Positions 1 through 11,487 of a stretch of DNA of 64,000 nucleotides are shown here, in pieces; positions within the stretch are counted from its first letter, which is position 1; each line of letters begins with the position of its first letter. The position numbers and the translations under genes were made by a program. This stretch comes from Epiperipatus broadwayi (Eukaryota; Onychophora; Udeonychophora; Euonychophora; Peripatidae). The notes below the pieces were generated by a model. That model saw only the letters and a program-made list of their open reading frames with translations, did not search any database and was not told where the DNA came from. The DNA is taken from assembly GCA_028023455.1 (NCBI GenBank), contig JAQFVV010012536.1, forward strand, positions 2,748,001 through 2,812,000, in the 5' to 3' direction.

Positions 1-280
1 TTTATATAACTTCAATAATAAAATAATTGTCTTAAGTTTTGTAATTTGGAATCAAACGATTCTAATTTAATTTTGCATAATTAATCAGCTATTAATATTT
101 CATCGTTAAATTAATTTTTATCTATATTTTACAATTTTCAAATACTTTGACAGTTTATTTTAAATACTTCTAAAATTGTCATGTTGTTTAATTTAATGAA
201 TTATATTAAAACATTCAATTTTATTGATTTAGAAATATTATCAAATTCACCACTTCCTTTATTTTGCTGTAATATCTTAT

Positions 281-520
281 ATAAATGCAATGTATCCACT
301 ATTTTGAACACTTTTTACCAAAAATCTTTTATTGTACATATATGCGTACACAATCTTACATTTCGACTGTCCTGCAGTCTTCTTCAGAACCAATTTTACT
401 TTTTTATTTTGCTCTGAAGAAGACTGCAGGATAGTCAAAATGTAAGATTGTGTACGCATATATGTACAATAAAAGATTTTTGCTCAAAAGTGTTCAAAGT
501 AGTGGATAAATTGCATTTAT
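281..520. repeat. Hairpin (foldback) element 1, near-perfect palindrome
   Basis: Two arms of about 105 bases (281-390 and 411-520) are nearly perfect reverse complements around a loop of about 20 bases. Each arm carries, reading outward from the loop, CTGAAGAA, then a short stem-forming stretch, then GAAA or AAAA (413-439 on +, 361-387 on -). There is no coding potential; short ORFs across it simply read through the arms. It is most likely a non-autonomous foldback element. The superfamily is not determinable from this copy. Confidence 0.85.
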
Positions 521-929
521 TGATTTAATTTGCATTATTAACAAAACAATAATAATTTGCATTATTAATTATTAATAATTTGCATTATTAACAAACAATA
601 ATATTTGTCTACAAATTAAAAAAAATCTAATAATTTTTCTTAGCCTATAAATAATCACAACTATTAATTGTATAACATTGAGAATATAAATTTATTCATA
701 GACCCCCCCTCCCAAATCAAAATCTGTTACCATAATTCACAAGTCAGATTCCTAAAAAATCATTTTTCACAAATTTACAACTAATACCCACTTTCTCATA
801 TTAATGCCAATTTATTTATCAGATAAAAAATGGCCCTTTTACCTGGCCCATGTTTTTAAATAGGAAGTTAATTGAAAATATGAAATTTTTATATTACTCA
901 TTATTTTTATTATTAATAAATAATCATAC
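521..929. other. AT-rich stretch, no feature
   Basis: Simple AT-rich sequence with a short local repetition of TTGCATTATTAA near 525-595. I see no exon, RNA gene or element end here. Confidence 0.5.
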
Positions 930-1540
930 AGAAGGAAATTAATCTTCAGATATGTTCGTTTATATATAAATCTCCATTCACTAACCTTCCAGCATACTAT
1001 ATTCATAGATAAGCTAACTCTTAATAACTGTGCTTATTGTGTGCCTGATATTATAATTGTTGTCAATTGTATAAATTTAGTTCAAACTCATACCAGCAGG
1101 TGAGTGCGTGGAGATTTATATATATAAATGAACAGCACTTATCTGTTTAATTTCTTTCTGTATGCTTACACGTATAGATTCAGCGCTTAATTATAGATTT
1201 ACATATATCAAAATTAATATTTGTATAATCGCACATAATTAAAAAATGAGATATTGTCTCTTCCCTATAATATTTGAACTAAATTTATACAATTTAATTA
1301 TCAATTATAATATCAAGCACTCAATAGGTTCAAACCCTGAAATAAGGACAGTCAATAAGGATTGGCTTATACATGAATGCAGTCTAAAAACAAGTGATTT
1401 GTGTTTTTAAAACTCTTACTAACAGGTGAATGTAAAAAGATTTATACATAATTAACAAACAGCGCATTGTCCGAATGTTAATTTCTTTCTGCAGGATTAC
1501 ATATATAGATTCAGTGCTCAATTATAGATTTACATATGTT
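930..1540. repeat. Scrambled direct and inverted repeats, family C
   Basis: The block around 1085-1210 recurs in direct orientation at 1410-1535; both end with a shared ATTATAGATTTACATAT. Its first part also occurs inverted at 930-1000. A second inverted pair lies at about 1030-1085 and 1265-1325. Part of the unit (a CCTGA...AGTCAATAA segment) is related to the palindrome at 19590-19935, so this is a dispersed repeat family. No protein is encoded. Confidence 0.6.
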
Positions 1541-2094
1541 AATAAATAAATAAAAGATATAATAATATTTTATCATTTAATTTTTAAGAAAGTTATTTTC
1601 TTTATATCTATGACTTCAATCAAAATAATATGTCTTATTCTTTTTCTCAGCGAAACAGATTTTTTTGCCACATTATTAAAAAATAATTGTGAAGAGAATT
1701 TTTATTTCGGAATAGCTACAGTTATTTTGCACTATTAATGAAATGAAGACTTGTATGATATAATTGCAAAATAATAATTTTATTAATTATAGAAGGATGG
1801 ATTATTCCATTATCCAGCTATCCATATATTTGGTAATACTAAATTATTAGTCATTTCACTTTTCAATCCAATGTATCAATCATCTAATTAGCAATAGATT
1901 GATGTATTCATTTTTCTTCTAATTATTTATCCTCTGTAATTATATTATTTAAATATTCCATCTAATCACATATACATTTGCCATTTATTCAATGAACCGT
2001 CAAAAAACTGAAGAGTCAGTTGAGGAAAGGATTTATCAATTCGGCATTATTTTTAACCATACATCCCCTCTCCCCAATTTCACTTAAACAACAG
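1541..2094. other. AT-rich stretch, no feature
   Basis: AT-rich sequence without a recognisable exon, repeat end or RNA gene. Confidence 0.45.
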
Positions 2095-2945
2095 TACATG
2101 AGGGGTCAGATTGACCTTTAGGTCAACATGGGTGTGACAAGAATCTTGGCCTCAGGGTGGCCTTTGAGCATTCCATCATCAGATTTTCAATTGGATGGAT
2201 GTTTGAAGAGTTGGAGTTTGGAGTAGATTGAAGCCTGTCCATTAAAGTATGAGGTTTGACTATCTTAATATATATCAGAGCACTTACAGCATATATGTGT
2301 AGAGATGGTACGGACCAACTGATGATTGCTGGTTTAGCATGAAATACGAATATTGGTGATTATTCATCTTTTCAACATATATGTGTTCAAGTGTATCAGT
2401 GATATGAGATGGAGTGGAGAGTGGTGGGTCGTGTGAAAGTCTATGCTACCCTATATATTACGTATATTGATACAGGTATATAATAAGCCTGTCTTTCAGT
2501 TATTACATAGTAGAGATGTCTGCCCATCCCTTGTATATATATTAAATGGATTATGTCCGGTACATGAGGAGTCATATTGACTTTAGGTCAACATGGGTGT
2601 GACAAGAATCTTGTTCTCGGGATGGCCTTTGAGCGTTTTATCATTAGATTTTTAATTGGATGGCTGGTTGAAGAGTTGGAGTGTGAAGTGGATTGAAGCC
2701 TGTCCATTAAAGTATGAGGTTTGGCTATCTTAATATATATCAGAGCACTTACAGCATATATGTGTAGAGATGGTAATTTGGACCAACTGATGATTGCCGG
2801 TTTAGCATGAAATACGTATATTGGTGATTATTTATTTTTTCAACATATATGTGTTCAAGTGTATATCAGTGTAATGAGATGGAGTGGAGAGTGGTGGGTC
2901 GTGTGAAAGTCTGTGCTCATATACCCTATATATTAACCAACTTTA
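2095..2945 (+). repeat. Tandem dimer of SINE-like family B
   Basis: Two diverged copies of one unit stand head to tail with a spacing of about 466 bases. Unit 1 starts at 2095 and unit 2 at 2561; both open with TACATGAGG and continue with a conserved GGTCAACATGGGTGTGACAA. The downstream half of each unit is shared with dispersed copies at about 10787-11054 (+), 38295-38575 and 53440-53510 (-). In the best copies the 3' part holds a GTTCAAATCCC or GGTCGAATCCC box, as in the TpsiC arm (B box) of tRNA genes, which points to a tRNA-derived SINE. In these two units the box itself is eroded. Confidence 0.65.
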
Positions 2946-5003
2946 TAAATATTTAAAATTCATTTTGACTTTTATTTTTTTTAACTACAACCCCCCCCCT
3001 CAATTTTTATTTTGTTACTGCATAATTCATAATTATTAAAAAAAAAAAAAAACTCTTCAATCTTTCATATTTCACATTTTATCTTCACCACTCCACATAA
3101 ATTATTAATAGGGAACTATCGGTAATTAACAGGAACACACCATTTAATTTCTTAGCTTACATAATATATAATAAAACAAAAGCAGCTCTCTACTCTAGTG
3201 CCATCTATAATAAACTTGAGCAATCAATAATTATCAGATAGTCATACATTTCAATTCCTATTCTCATACTAATTTCTGGTAGCATGAAGTGTGTAACTAT
3301 ATTACTTCAATTTTTGAATGTCAAGCCTCATTGGTAAAAATTAAATACCATCTGATATCCAATTTGTACTACTATTGTTTTATCTGTAGATAATAAATTA
3401 GAATATTAGAAATCTATGCATTAGACATATTAATGCAAAAATATTGAGACGATTCAATTAAAAACCACCTGTAAGGAATTGGTTTGGAAAGATGTGGATC
3501 ACCCAAGATATTTATCATATTTTAGCCTAATAGAGACAGAATGATGAAGGGGGGAGGGAGGATCTTTGTTTGGTAAAATAAATGAGATCTTTATGAAAGG
3601 ACTATTCAATAGCAAATTCTTTTTGCTTCAGCACAACTATGCCACCTAGTGTAAGTTTTAGTAATCAGTAAATATTAAATGATGATAAATCCCTGTATAA
3701 TACTGCTCTATCCAATATCCTCAGACTACTTTTTGGCTTATTACTTTTATCAATGCGGAACTTTTAGAACTGGAAGTAGTGCACATGGACCTTTTGAATC
3801 TAGTGCACCTTTCTTCTAGAAGCCATCTTTTACTTATTTGTTTTATTATCATGCTGCCAGCCCAAATTTAAAAACATAACAATGTTTTGTCTAAGTCAAC
3901 CCAGGGGGGGGTGCTGCTGAATACCATTATATAAACTGGTGTCAAGTGATGTCTTAAAGGTTTCACGATTAATAATATATGTATATGTGATGGCATTTTA
4001 TAAACAGAATTTAGAGCCTATTTACAATGTTTACAATAAGAAACACTTTAGCCTTCCAGTTTAAAACAAGATTTTGTACACGCAATTATGACTTAAATAT
4101 CATAGCTTTATTTTTTTATTTACCTACATTAAAAGTGAAAACCCCTGCCTTATAGCCTGTGTCATAGGGATTGAAATCAGTCAATAAATGGCTTCCGTAA
4201 CAAATTTTAGCTTACTTGGATAACATGAATAAAGAAGCCACTGATAGATACATTGCAGACGTAAATCACCATTTAGTATCCAATGACTGAATCATTATTT
4301 CCAGAATAAACTGTTAATAAAGACAACACTATCCACTTTCATTGCATCGCATTTTAGAACTAACTAAACCTCACAAAACATTTGCATTTAACATTAGTGG
4401 ACTTCATTCTTACTTCCTATCCATGCCAATTTGATATTCATCTTATTGTTATTAGTTATCTTTTATATATATAAGTCAGAACAACTCATTGTAATGTATT
4501 CTTCTGAATTATAAATTATGACAATACATGGTTCTCACATAGAGATCTTAGCTTTTATAAGCTTCTTTCTACTTGGCCAATTGCAGAGACAGACCAGGGT
4601 GATGCCACACCCAAAGATTCGGGCCTGCATGATCTACGGCTTTAGTGAAAATTAAAAAATAAAATATTTTATCAGTTGCTAAATGTAATTACATTTCCTC
4701 TTTTTTGGCCCAAACTCTGTAATTTGTAGGCCCTACAATGACTATTACATACAAAGTAATACAATTGTACCAGCATTGGCTGTGTGGTGACGTAGATTTT
4801 ACATTTACTACAACCTATATACCTAAATGTTTTGCAATATTCTGGTCACGGTAATGTGAAAGCAACATAAGTCAGGAATGATTTCATTAGCAATATTATC
4901 TATTGAATCAGAATTTGCAAAAACAAAAAATTATCACAATATTATTAACAGATTCGCAATATAACATTCAAAAAAATAAAATATATGTTTTTGTATTATA
5001 ACA
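2946..5003. other. AT-rich intergenic sequence with one eroded MITE copy
   Basis: Mostly unannotatable AT-rich DNA. Around 3600-3770 a degraded copy of the MITE at 9390-9577 can be followed through the central segment CCAATATCC(T/C)CAG. Homopolymer runs occur near 2991 and 3040. No host exon was recognised. Confidence 0.45.
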
Positions 5004-5256
5004 CAGAGGCAAAACTCGTCATAGAGTAGTGCCATTTAATGCAAGTCAGAGTGATCAGTGACTACAGGAAAGTTTGTTCATAAAATCCCTATCTAGTGCC
5101 TATTCATCCAATATTCCCAGACGAGTTTCTAACTTGTGACTTTCATCAGTTGAGGGCAGCACTGCAATTAAATCTTAGGACCAAACCTTCCTGTATCCAT
5201 TGGTAACTCTGGCTTGCACTAAGTAGTACTATTGTATGGAGATTTTTGCCTCTTTG
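5004..5256. mobile_element. MITE with about 45-bp terminal inverted repeats
   Basis: The left end (GAGGCAAAACTCGTCATAGA...) is the imperfect reverse complement of the right end (...TATGGAGATTTTTGCCTC). The interior shares CCCTATCTAGTGCCTA and CCAATAT(T/C)CCCAG with the element at 9390-9577, so the two are copies of one family. It encodes no transposase, so it would be a non-autonomous DNA transposon. The superfamily is uncertain because no clean target duplication is visible. Confidence 0.65.
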
Positions 5257-5289
5257 CTAACAGCTTGTGTAAGCATAAAGAATAGTGAT

Positions 5290-5755
5290 CATATGTTTTT
5301 GTACTATATATTTTTTATTTTTACTCAAATATTGATTCAATAAAATTGCATGTTATATTTATAATTTAGAATAATACTAAATCATCTACACTCTTTATTA
5401 CTGTTTTACAATGCTTTTATTACAACCCATTTATGACAGTTTCAATTGCCCCAGCAATCTTCTTCAGAACTTCTAATTATATTTCCAAACCTTCTGAAGA
5501 AGATTGCTGGGGCAATCGAAACTGTCATAATAGGTTGTAATACAAGCATTGTAAAACAGTAATAAAGAGCATAAGATGATTTAGTATTATATGGATTTGG
5601 GAATACAATAAAAAAGTTAAAGTTATAATACTTCATAAAGAATTTAGAATAAATAAGTAATTGTTTATACATTATAATTACCAATTTGTATAATTTTATT
5701 GAATCAATATTTGAGTAAACAAAATAAAATATATGTAATGCAAAAAATTATATGA
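5290..5755. repeat. Hairpin element 2, palindromic, with extended outer arms
   Basis: The inner arms (5371-5475 and 5490-5590) are near-perfect reverse complements and carry the CTGAAGAA / GAAA motif, best preserved at 5494-5521. Outer arms continue the symmetry: CTCAAATATTGATTCAATAAA near 5323 is matched in reverse near 5700. The right side holds about 60 extra bases. The tail beyond the right inner arm (TTTGGGAATACAATA...) also follows the hairpins at 19136 and 51995, which defines one family. Confidence 0.8.
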
Positions 5756-5832
5756 TTTTTTTTTTTTAGCGAATTCTGATTCAAGATAAATAAAATATTT
5801 AATTAAGAGAATTATTTTTGACTTAATTTATA

Positions 5833-5938
5833 CTTTTTTTTTTTTTTTATAAAGTGTCATAGCATCGGCCGGGACGCAAACCCGCAACCCGGGCAACTGC
5901 ACTAGGCAGTCGCGCTGACCTCTCGACCACCAATGCAT
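5833..5938 (-). mobile_element. tRNA-derived SINE (Leu/Ser-like head) with poly(A) tail
   Basis: Read on the minus strand, it opens with GGTGGTCGAGAGGTCAGCG, which fits the A box of class II (Leu/Ser) tRNA genes. It continues to GGGTTTGCGTCCCGGCC, which fits a B box, and ends in GCTATGACACTTTAT followed by a poly(A) run (poly(T) on the plus strand at 5833-5848). The copy at 61354-61454 has the same head and ends in GATACTATGACA. The anticodon region is degenerate, so it is not a functional tRNA gene. Confidence 0.75.
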
Positions 5939-6423
5939 TTATACTAATTGTAAAGCTATATGTCTATATCTGCAAATAAGATATTTTTAAAAAAATATTT
6001 GGATTTTTTATCCTGTGCAAATGATCCTCTTCCCTCCGGCCAATAAAAATATTTCACCGGGGCCCATTCGAGTTCTGACCAATTGTTTTTCATTTTTGCT
6101 ATATGTAGTACGTATTTGTTTAAGCCTGCAGTAAAGACTATTTTCTTTTCATTTTGGTTTAGAGGTCGTTCTTAATTATTGTATATAAAAAAACCACGGT
6201 TTTTAATAAAACAAATGTGCTCACAGCTCTCTATTATTTAAGCTGACGCCCGCCATCTACTGGTCGTTATCTTAACCAATTTTTTTTTTTTGTTACAGCT
6301 AAAACTTTTTAATAATGTGATTTATTTTGCATTAAAATTATCTACATTAAATTTATGTGAATTTAATATATATTGTTTGTCATTTTTATATTAATTATGA
6401 ATATAAATTTGTATTAATTTTAG

Positions 6424-6626
6424 GGACTTCTAATTGGTCGGGAGATTACTTTGTTTTTACTGGAGGAATAAGTCTAATTATTAGCCAAGTTGGTATCAAC
6501 GGAACTTTCATTGCAGATGAACAACCAATCAGAGATGAGCTGGAAGCTATCTTTGAACGAGATTGGAATTCCAAATACTCAACTCCTACAAGTCACTACC
6601 TTGAAAAAGAAAGGCTGTCGAGCTAG
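6424..6626 (+). CDS. PLD3-like: Phospholipase D3/D4-like protein, terminal coding exon
   Basis: The exon follows an AT-rich acceptor (...TTAATTTTAG|GG) and runs 67 codons to a TAG stop. The product starts GTSNWSGDYF, the hallmark just downstream of the second HKD motif in PLD3/PLD4 proteins. It then has a TGG(I)SLII strand and an LEAIFERDWNSKY segment close to the family's C-terminal end. PLD3/4 are lysosomal or endoplasmic membrane-anchored 5' exonucleases of the phospholipase D superfamily. The catalytic His and Lys of the second HKD should lie at the end of the previous exon, which I could not find within the first 6.4 kb. The exon begins with two bases completing a glycine codon split by the intron. 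The tail after the domain (STPTSHYLEKERLSS) is less conserved. Identification is confident. Whether the gene is PLD3, PLD4 or PLD5-like cannot be told from one exon. Confidence 0.88.
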
Positions 6627-7250
6627 AATTGAACTTTTTTATAAATTTTGGAAAGTTTCTTTTTGGCTTCCTCCTCAAATACGAATCTGCCAAGTTCTAA
6701 TTGATGGATTCGTTTGACCAGCTATGTTAAAGCGTGAGGCTTTTATTGTTTTGATTTAAAAATTGTCTGTTTTTTGTTTCTTTTTTAACTCTTTAAGGTG
6801 TGGGTGTACAAAAAAAGCATATAAAACAAATTAAAAACAAAAAGTAAATTTTCCCGTTAACTATTTTCAGTAATTTTGGTTATAAAAATATAGTATTTTT
6901 TTGTTCTTTCGATCTATCGGAGATTTGAAAAATATATTTGCGATAGAATTACGACTGATAATTAATTTTCAATAAATACAATAAGAAAGAATCGATTTAA
7001 GTTATATAAATAATTGCATGCATATAAAATAAAAGGCAAAAAGTAATTTATTCATTAACTTATACTTTTTCTATAATGCCATCCTATAAATATATAATTA
7101 TTCGCGAATACATGTAATCGATTATAAGGTCAATAAATAGACAGAAAATAAACAGCCATTTTTCTTATAAGGAAAAGATTTCCTGTTAGACAGTGCTGAC
7201 CTGTTTCTTCACTCACCTTTTATTATGTAAATATTAAATAAGCCAATAGA
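6627..7250 (+). other. Probable 3' UTR of the PLD3-like gene
   Basis: AT-rich sequence directly after the stop codon, with a canonical AATAAA at 6971-6976 that could serve as the polyadenylation signal. The UTR end cannot be fixed without transcript data. The sequence after about 7250 is retroelement-derived. Confidence 0.4.
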
Positions 7251-7261
7251 CACGAGATGGC

Positions 7262-8094
7262 CACACCAACAGGTTCTCAAGAGAGATTCAAGAAGAAATG
7301 GGGTAGTCAAATTTTTATATGAGAGATGCAAAAAGCAAAATGAAAATGTTCGATAGATTGCAGTTTATGGATAATAAAAAAAAAAAAGCCAAAATAGTAT
7401 TTAATGGAGTTATGAGTAAAGAGCAGGCAACAAGATGGATGGGAAAGATAGTACGTATGCAGATGATTTGGATAAAGAATTTATGTCTGTATACTCATAC
7501 AAAAAGTGGAATGATTGGGTTAGGAGAATTGTTGAGTGTTATAGTGGCAAGGAATGGGATAGAAGAATAGATGCATTAATAGAAAATAGGGAATTGGAAA
7601 GATGGAAAACTAATATGGAGAGTAAAAAGAATTTAAATATATATAGAAGTAAATAGAATATTGGGTGCGATTTAATTTATGATAATAGCAAGGAAAGTAG
7701 TTTACTGTTTAAGGCTCAAATGGGATCTTTAGCAACAAAGGAATATACACATAAATGGAAAATTATGGGTGATTTACTCTGCAAATTATGTAAGGAAAGC
7801 ATAGAAAATATTAGGCATCTGTTAATTGAATGTAAATGTCCACGAGCAAAAGGGGTACAAATAATGAAGTTGTGGGAGAATAAATATAAACATAGTAATT
7901 ATACAGAAAGTGGGTTCTTAGTTTTTATGCTGGGTTTGGGGAAAGATATGGGGGGTTTAGATACAAAGGCCATGGAGTTGACGAATATGTTGTGGAAATG
8001 GGATGGAACAGGATGGAGAAGAATATGGGAAAAACTTAGGATGGGGAATGGAAAGGGAATGTGGCTAACATGTTTTTCTGGGCATAGTGACTGA
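7262..8094 (+). pseudogene. Non-LTR retrotransposon 3' end, frameshifted
   Basis: Coding similarity to the C-terminal tail of a LINE reverse transcriptase can be followed through several frames. A KFLYERCKK segment leads in, then a segment around 7319-7656, and then the clearest part at 7720-8094. That part has a zinc-binding cluster CKLC...HLLIEC (Cys-x2-Cys...His-x4-Cys) of the zf-RVT type found after the RT thumb. A stop at about 7654 and frame changes show it is dead. The RT catalytic core is absent, so this is a 5'-truncated insertion. The clade cannot be assigned safely. Confidence 0.6.
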
Positions 8095-8281
8095 GGTATT
8101 CTTTTTTTTTCCTTAAGTCATATTCTTGACCCAGAAAAAGAAGCCACAGCACACCACCGAGTTATGGACAGAAACAAGGTTCCTAAACTCATTTTAAATT
8201 GAGTTAAGGCAGATAATAAATATGCAAAAAAATAGATATTGAATACATACAATGAAAGATAAGTGAATGGTTTTATTGCTT
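8095..8281. other. Spacer between retroelement remnant and tandem array
   Basis: It may include the 3' UTR of the preceding non-LTR remnant. No other feature is seen. Confidence 0.35.
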
Positions 8282-9180
8282 GGAATTCGTGAGAAATTCA
8301 AGCATCAGAAATGGCAGAACTGGGCTACGATCCATGGACCTTGAGCTCCAGGGCAGCAAAGCATGTTGGGAAATCAGAAAGAATATAGGAATTGCATGGT
8401 TTATTATTCAGGAGTTCATAAAAAAATTCAAGCATCAGAAGTGACAGCACTGGTTCTGCGATCCATGGACCTTGAGATCCAGACTCTGCCACTGCAGCAA
8501 AGCATGCTGGGAACTCAGAAAGAATATGGTAATTGAATGGTTTATTGTTGAGGAGTTCATAAGAAGTTTAAGCATCAGAACCGGTCTGCGATCCATTGAC
8601 CTTGAGCTCCAGAGTCTGCCATTCTACCACTGCAGCAAAGCATGCTGGGAATGATATTTAAGCATGAGACATGGTAGAGCTGGACTGCAATCCATGGATC
8701 TTGAGCTGCAGAGTCTGCCCTTTACTACTACACCAAAGCATGCTGGGAACTCAGAAAGAATGTACTAATTGAATGGTCTATTATTCAGGAGTTCATAAGA
8801 AGTTCAACCATCAGAAGTGGTAGAACTGGGCTGTGATCCACGGACCTTGAATGCCAGAATCTGCTACCTACCACTGCAGCAAAGCATACTGGGAACCCAG
8901 AAAAATATAGTAATTGAATGGTTCATTATTCAGGAATTTGTAAGAAGTTCAAGCATCCAAAGTGTTAGATCTGGGCTGCGATACATGGACCTTGACTCAA
9001 ATATCTGCCATTCTAGCCACTGCAGCAAAGCATGTTGGGAACTCAGATAGAATATAGTAGATGAATGGTTTATTATTCAGGAATTCATAAGACATTCAAA
9101 CTTCAGAAATGCCAGAGCTGTAGCTATGATTTATTGACTTTGAACTCCAGTATCAGGTACTTTACCACTACAAGCGACCA
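8282..9180 (-). repeat. Tandem array of a tRNA-Gly-like (SINE-like) unit, about 7 copies
   Basis: About seven diverged units of roughly 130-150 bases stand head to tail. Most begin near GGAGTTCATAAGAAGTTCAA and contain CAGCAAAGCATGCTGGGAA. On the minus strand each unit reads TGCAGTGGTAGAATGGCAGA, which matches the A-box region of tRNA-Gly genes. About 30 bases later comes GGATCGCAGCCC, which resembles a B box. Units differ by indels, and one (about 8640-8745) lacks part of the spacer. It could be a SINE multimer or a satellite born from a SINE. Short ORFs across it repeat the unit and are not genes. Confidence 0.75.
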
Positions 9181-9389
9181 CATGGGCATCGACTACCACT
9201 TCAATATACAATAATTGGGATGAACATGTGTTAGAATAGGGAATAAAAAATTTAGTAAATAGCAAAAAAAGTTTATCCCATTACTACGATATCAAAACAA
9301 TAAAAATTACTATAGACAAAATGAAATGTTATTTAAAGTGAAAATAGAAAGTTATTCGATCACAATAACAGATTTGTAACAAAGACCAA

Positions 9390-9577
9390 TTATTAAACAG
9401 ACAAAAACTCTCCATATAATAGTGCCACCTTGTGCTAACCAGAGTAATCAATGGATGCCAGAAGGCTTGTGCATAAAACCCTATCTAGTGCCTACTCATC
9501 CAATATCCCCAGTCTAGTTTCTGGCTTGTTAGCACAAGGTGGCACTACTATATGGAGAGTTTTTGCCTGTTTAATAA
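9390..9577. mobile_element. MITE with about 50-bp terminal inverted repeats
   Basis: TIRs 9390-9439 and 9528-9577 are reverse complements with few mismatches, carrying TATTAAACAG, CAAAAACTCTCCATAT and AGTGCCACCTTGTGCTAAC. The interior matches the element at 5004-5256 and a degraded copy near 3600-3770. It encodes nothing and is likely a non-autonomous DNA transposon of unknown superfamily. Confidence 0.75.
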
Positions 9578-10786
9578 CAGTTATGTGCTAGCATGAGATG
9601 GTGATCATGTGATGTTTAGTGGTTTAAAGACCAATTATATTAATTTTTCCTGAGGGTGAATGAATTTTAAAATATATTCATTACACGTTTGTTTAAGTTC
9701 CGTTTATTAATTCAAAATTCTACTTGCAAACTGAGGTGTTTCAAATATCCACATTGTTATTGACTTTTCCATATGTTTATATAACAAAAATATTCGACAC
9801 ATTGCATTGTGTATCTTTGGTTAATTTATTGTAATTTGACAAATTAAAATGTTTGTTTTTTAAGAAATTGTTTAAATAAAAATGTATTCATAAAGTATAT
9901 TTGATACTTGGATTTTAAGTACTTCATATTTAAATAAAGAAATGATTTAGGATATGCAAAAGTTCATTAGGGATGTATTTTTCGAACAAGGGATAGCTAT
10001 TTCTAATGGCCAAATTTCAAAATGTTTTATCATTCTGATGCATATTAAATTATATTAGTTTTCATATTTATAACCTTCAGTTCCAAACACATCTAAATTT
10101 CAGAGATGAAATTTGGCTGGTACATTATTAAGGCACTGTAATTGCAACAGTGCAGTGGAAAAATGAACAGTATGGTATGAGGAAAAGAAAAACAGTAAAG
10201 GGTAGGTGCTGAGAAGAGATTGAAGATCTTAATATGACCTGCTGCATCAGTCATCAATAAAGTGTGCTTTAAAAATGCGTTGCAGACCTTCTGGTTCTCA
10301 TATAGAGACAAAAAAATTAAGAAAAGATTTAAATTTGTCATGTGACACAAAATATTTAATATTAGAATAATGAATATGTAAGCTATGTATAATGAGGATA
10401 AATCTTATGGAAAAACAAGTGAATAGGTTTTTTTATCAAAGGGTGGAGAGAAGCAACAAAGAAATTAGGAAGAAAATGAGCAGAATTTTGAAAAATGGGA
10501 TAGAAATAAAGGATTACTTTTAAAAGATATGGATTGCTAACAAGTGATCTTTGCTATGACTTTGGATAAGGAATCGTTATTTTACAGTGCACTGTCATTT
10601 TGCAATTAATTGGTTGTATTAATTTATTTGGATCTCCATAAAATCTTAAAAATGCAATGGCAAAATCATAAAATCAATCTATTCTACGATAAATGTTTAT
10701 TTGCTTCCAAAGAAAAGATTAGCTGAATTTGTATGAGTATGACCTTTAAGGATGAAAGCATTGTTCAACTATTCACTTACTATTTG
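9578..10786. other. Intergenic sequence, no recognised feature
   Basis: AT-rich sequence. A minus-strand ORF of 85 codons here has no recognisable domain and was not accepted as a gene. Confidence 0.4.
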
Positions 10787-11054
10787 AAGTCCATTAAAGT
10801 ATGAGGATTGGCTATTTTAATATAAAGCTGAGCACTGATTATATATGTGTGTGAGGATAGTAATCTGGACCAACTGATGATTGCTGGTTTAGTATGAAAT
10901 ATGTATATTGGTGATTATTTATCTTTTCAACATGTGTGTGATCAGGTGGGTCAGCAATAGGAGATGGCACTGAGAGTAGTGGATCGTGTGAAAGTCTGAG
11001 TTCAAATCCCGCCTATATTACATATATAAATGCAGGTTTTAGCCTGTGCATGTA
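10787..11054 (+). mobile_element. SINE-like family B copy
   Basis: It opens with CCATTAAAGTATGAGG, passes CCAACTGATGATTGCTGGTTTAG, and ends after GTCTGAGTTCAAATCCCGCC. The last part carries GTTCAAATCCC, a good match to the RNA polymerase III B box. Other copies lie at 2095-2945 (two), 38295-38575 and 53440-53510. This is the best-preserved plus-strand copy. Confidence 0.65.
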
Positions 11055-11487
11055 TTTATTTGAAGTTTAAATAAATTTATCTTTTTTTTTCTGGAAATGA
11101 ATAAACACTTATCATAGTAAAAGAAAAGAAGTAAAAATTGTTATAAAATCATTCTATATGTTCTTCGAATTTCTGGATGTGATACTGTAAAGTTCATTAC
11201 TGTAAAATGACACCTTCATAGTGTTCCACTTACAAAATAGAGGAACAATGTAAGACTTGACAATAAGATGTTTTATGGTAAACTTGGGCATGATTTTTAT
11301 AAGAGAGATATATCCTGCTCATGTTATAATAATTATCTCAAAAACATTTTAAAAGAAGTGATATTTGTTTCTGTTAGGAAAATAGAGAGTAGAATACAGT
11401 GGAGAGCCACGGTGTTGAAGTATTGCAAAAAGAAAGCTTTCTGCTGAAAAATAACAAAATATTAAATAAGCAGAAAAATTGGGACAT

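Noticed and set aside
8282-9180. CRISPR-like array
   Set aside because: Repeats are diverged, 130-150 bases long and contiguous, with tRNA-like boxes; this is eukaryotic tandem repeat DNA.
10093-10350. Minus-strand ORF of 85 codons
   Set aside because: Low-complexity hydrophobic translation without domain or repeat support.
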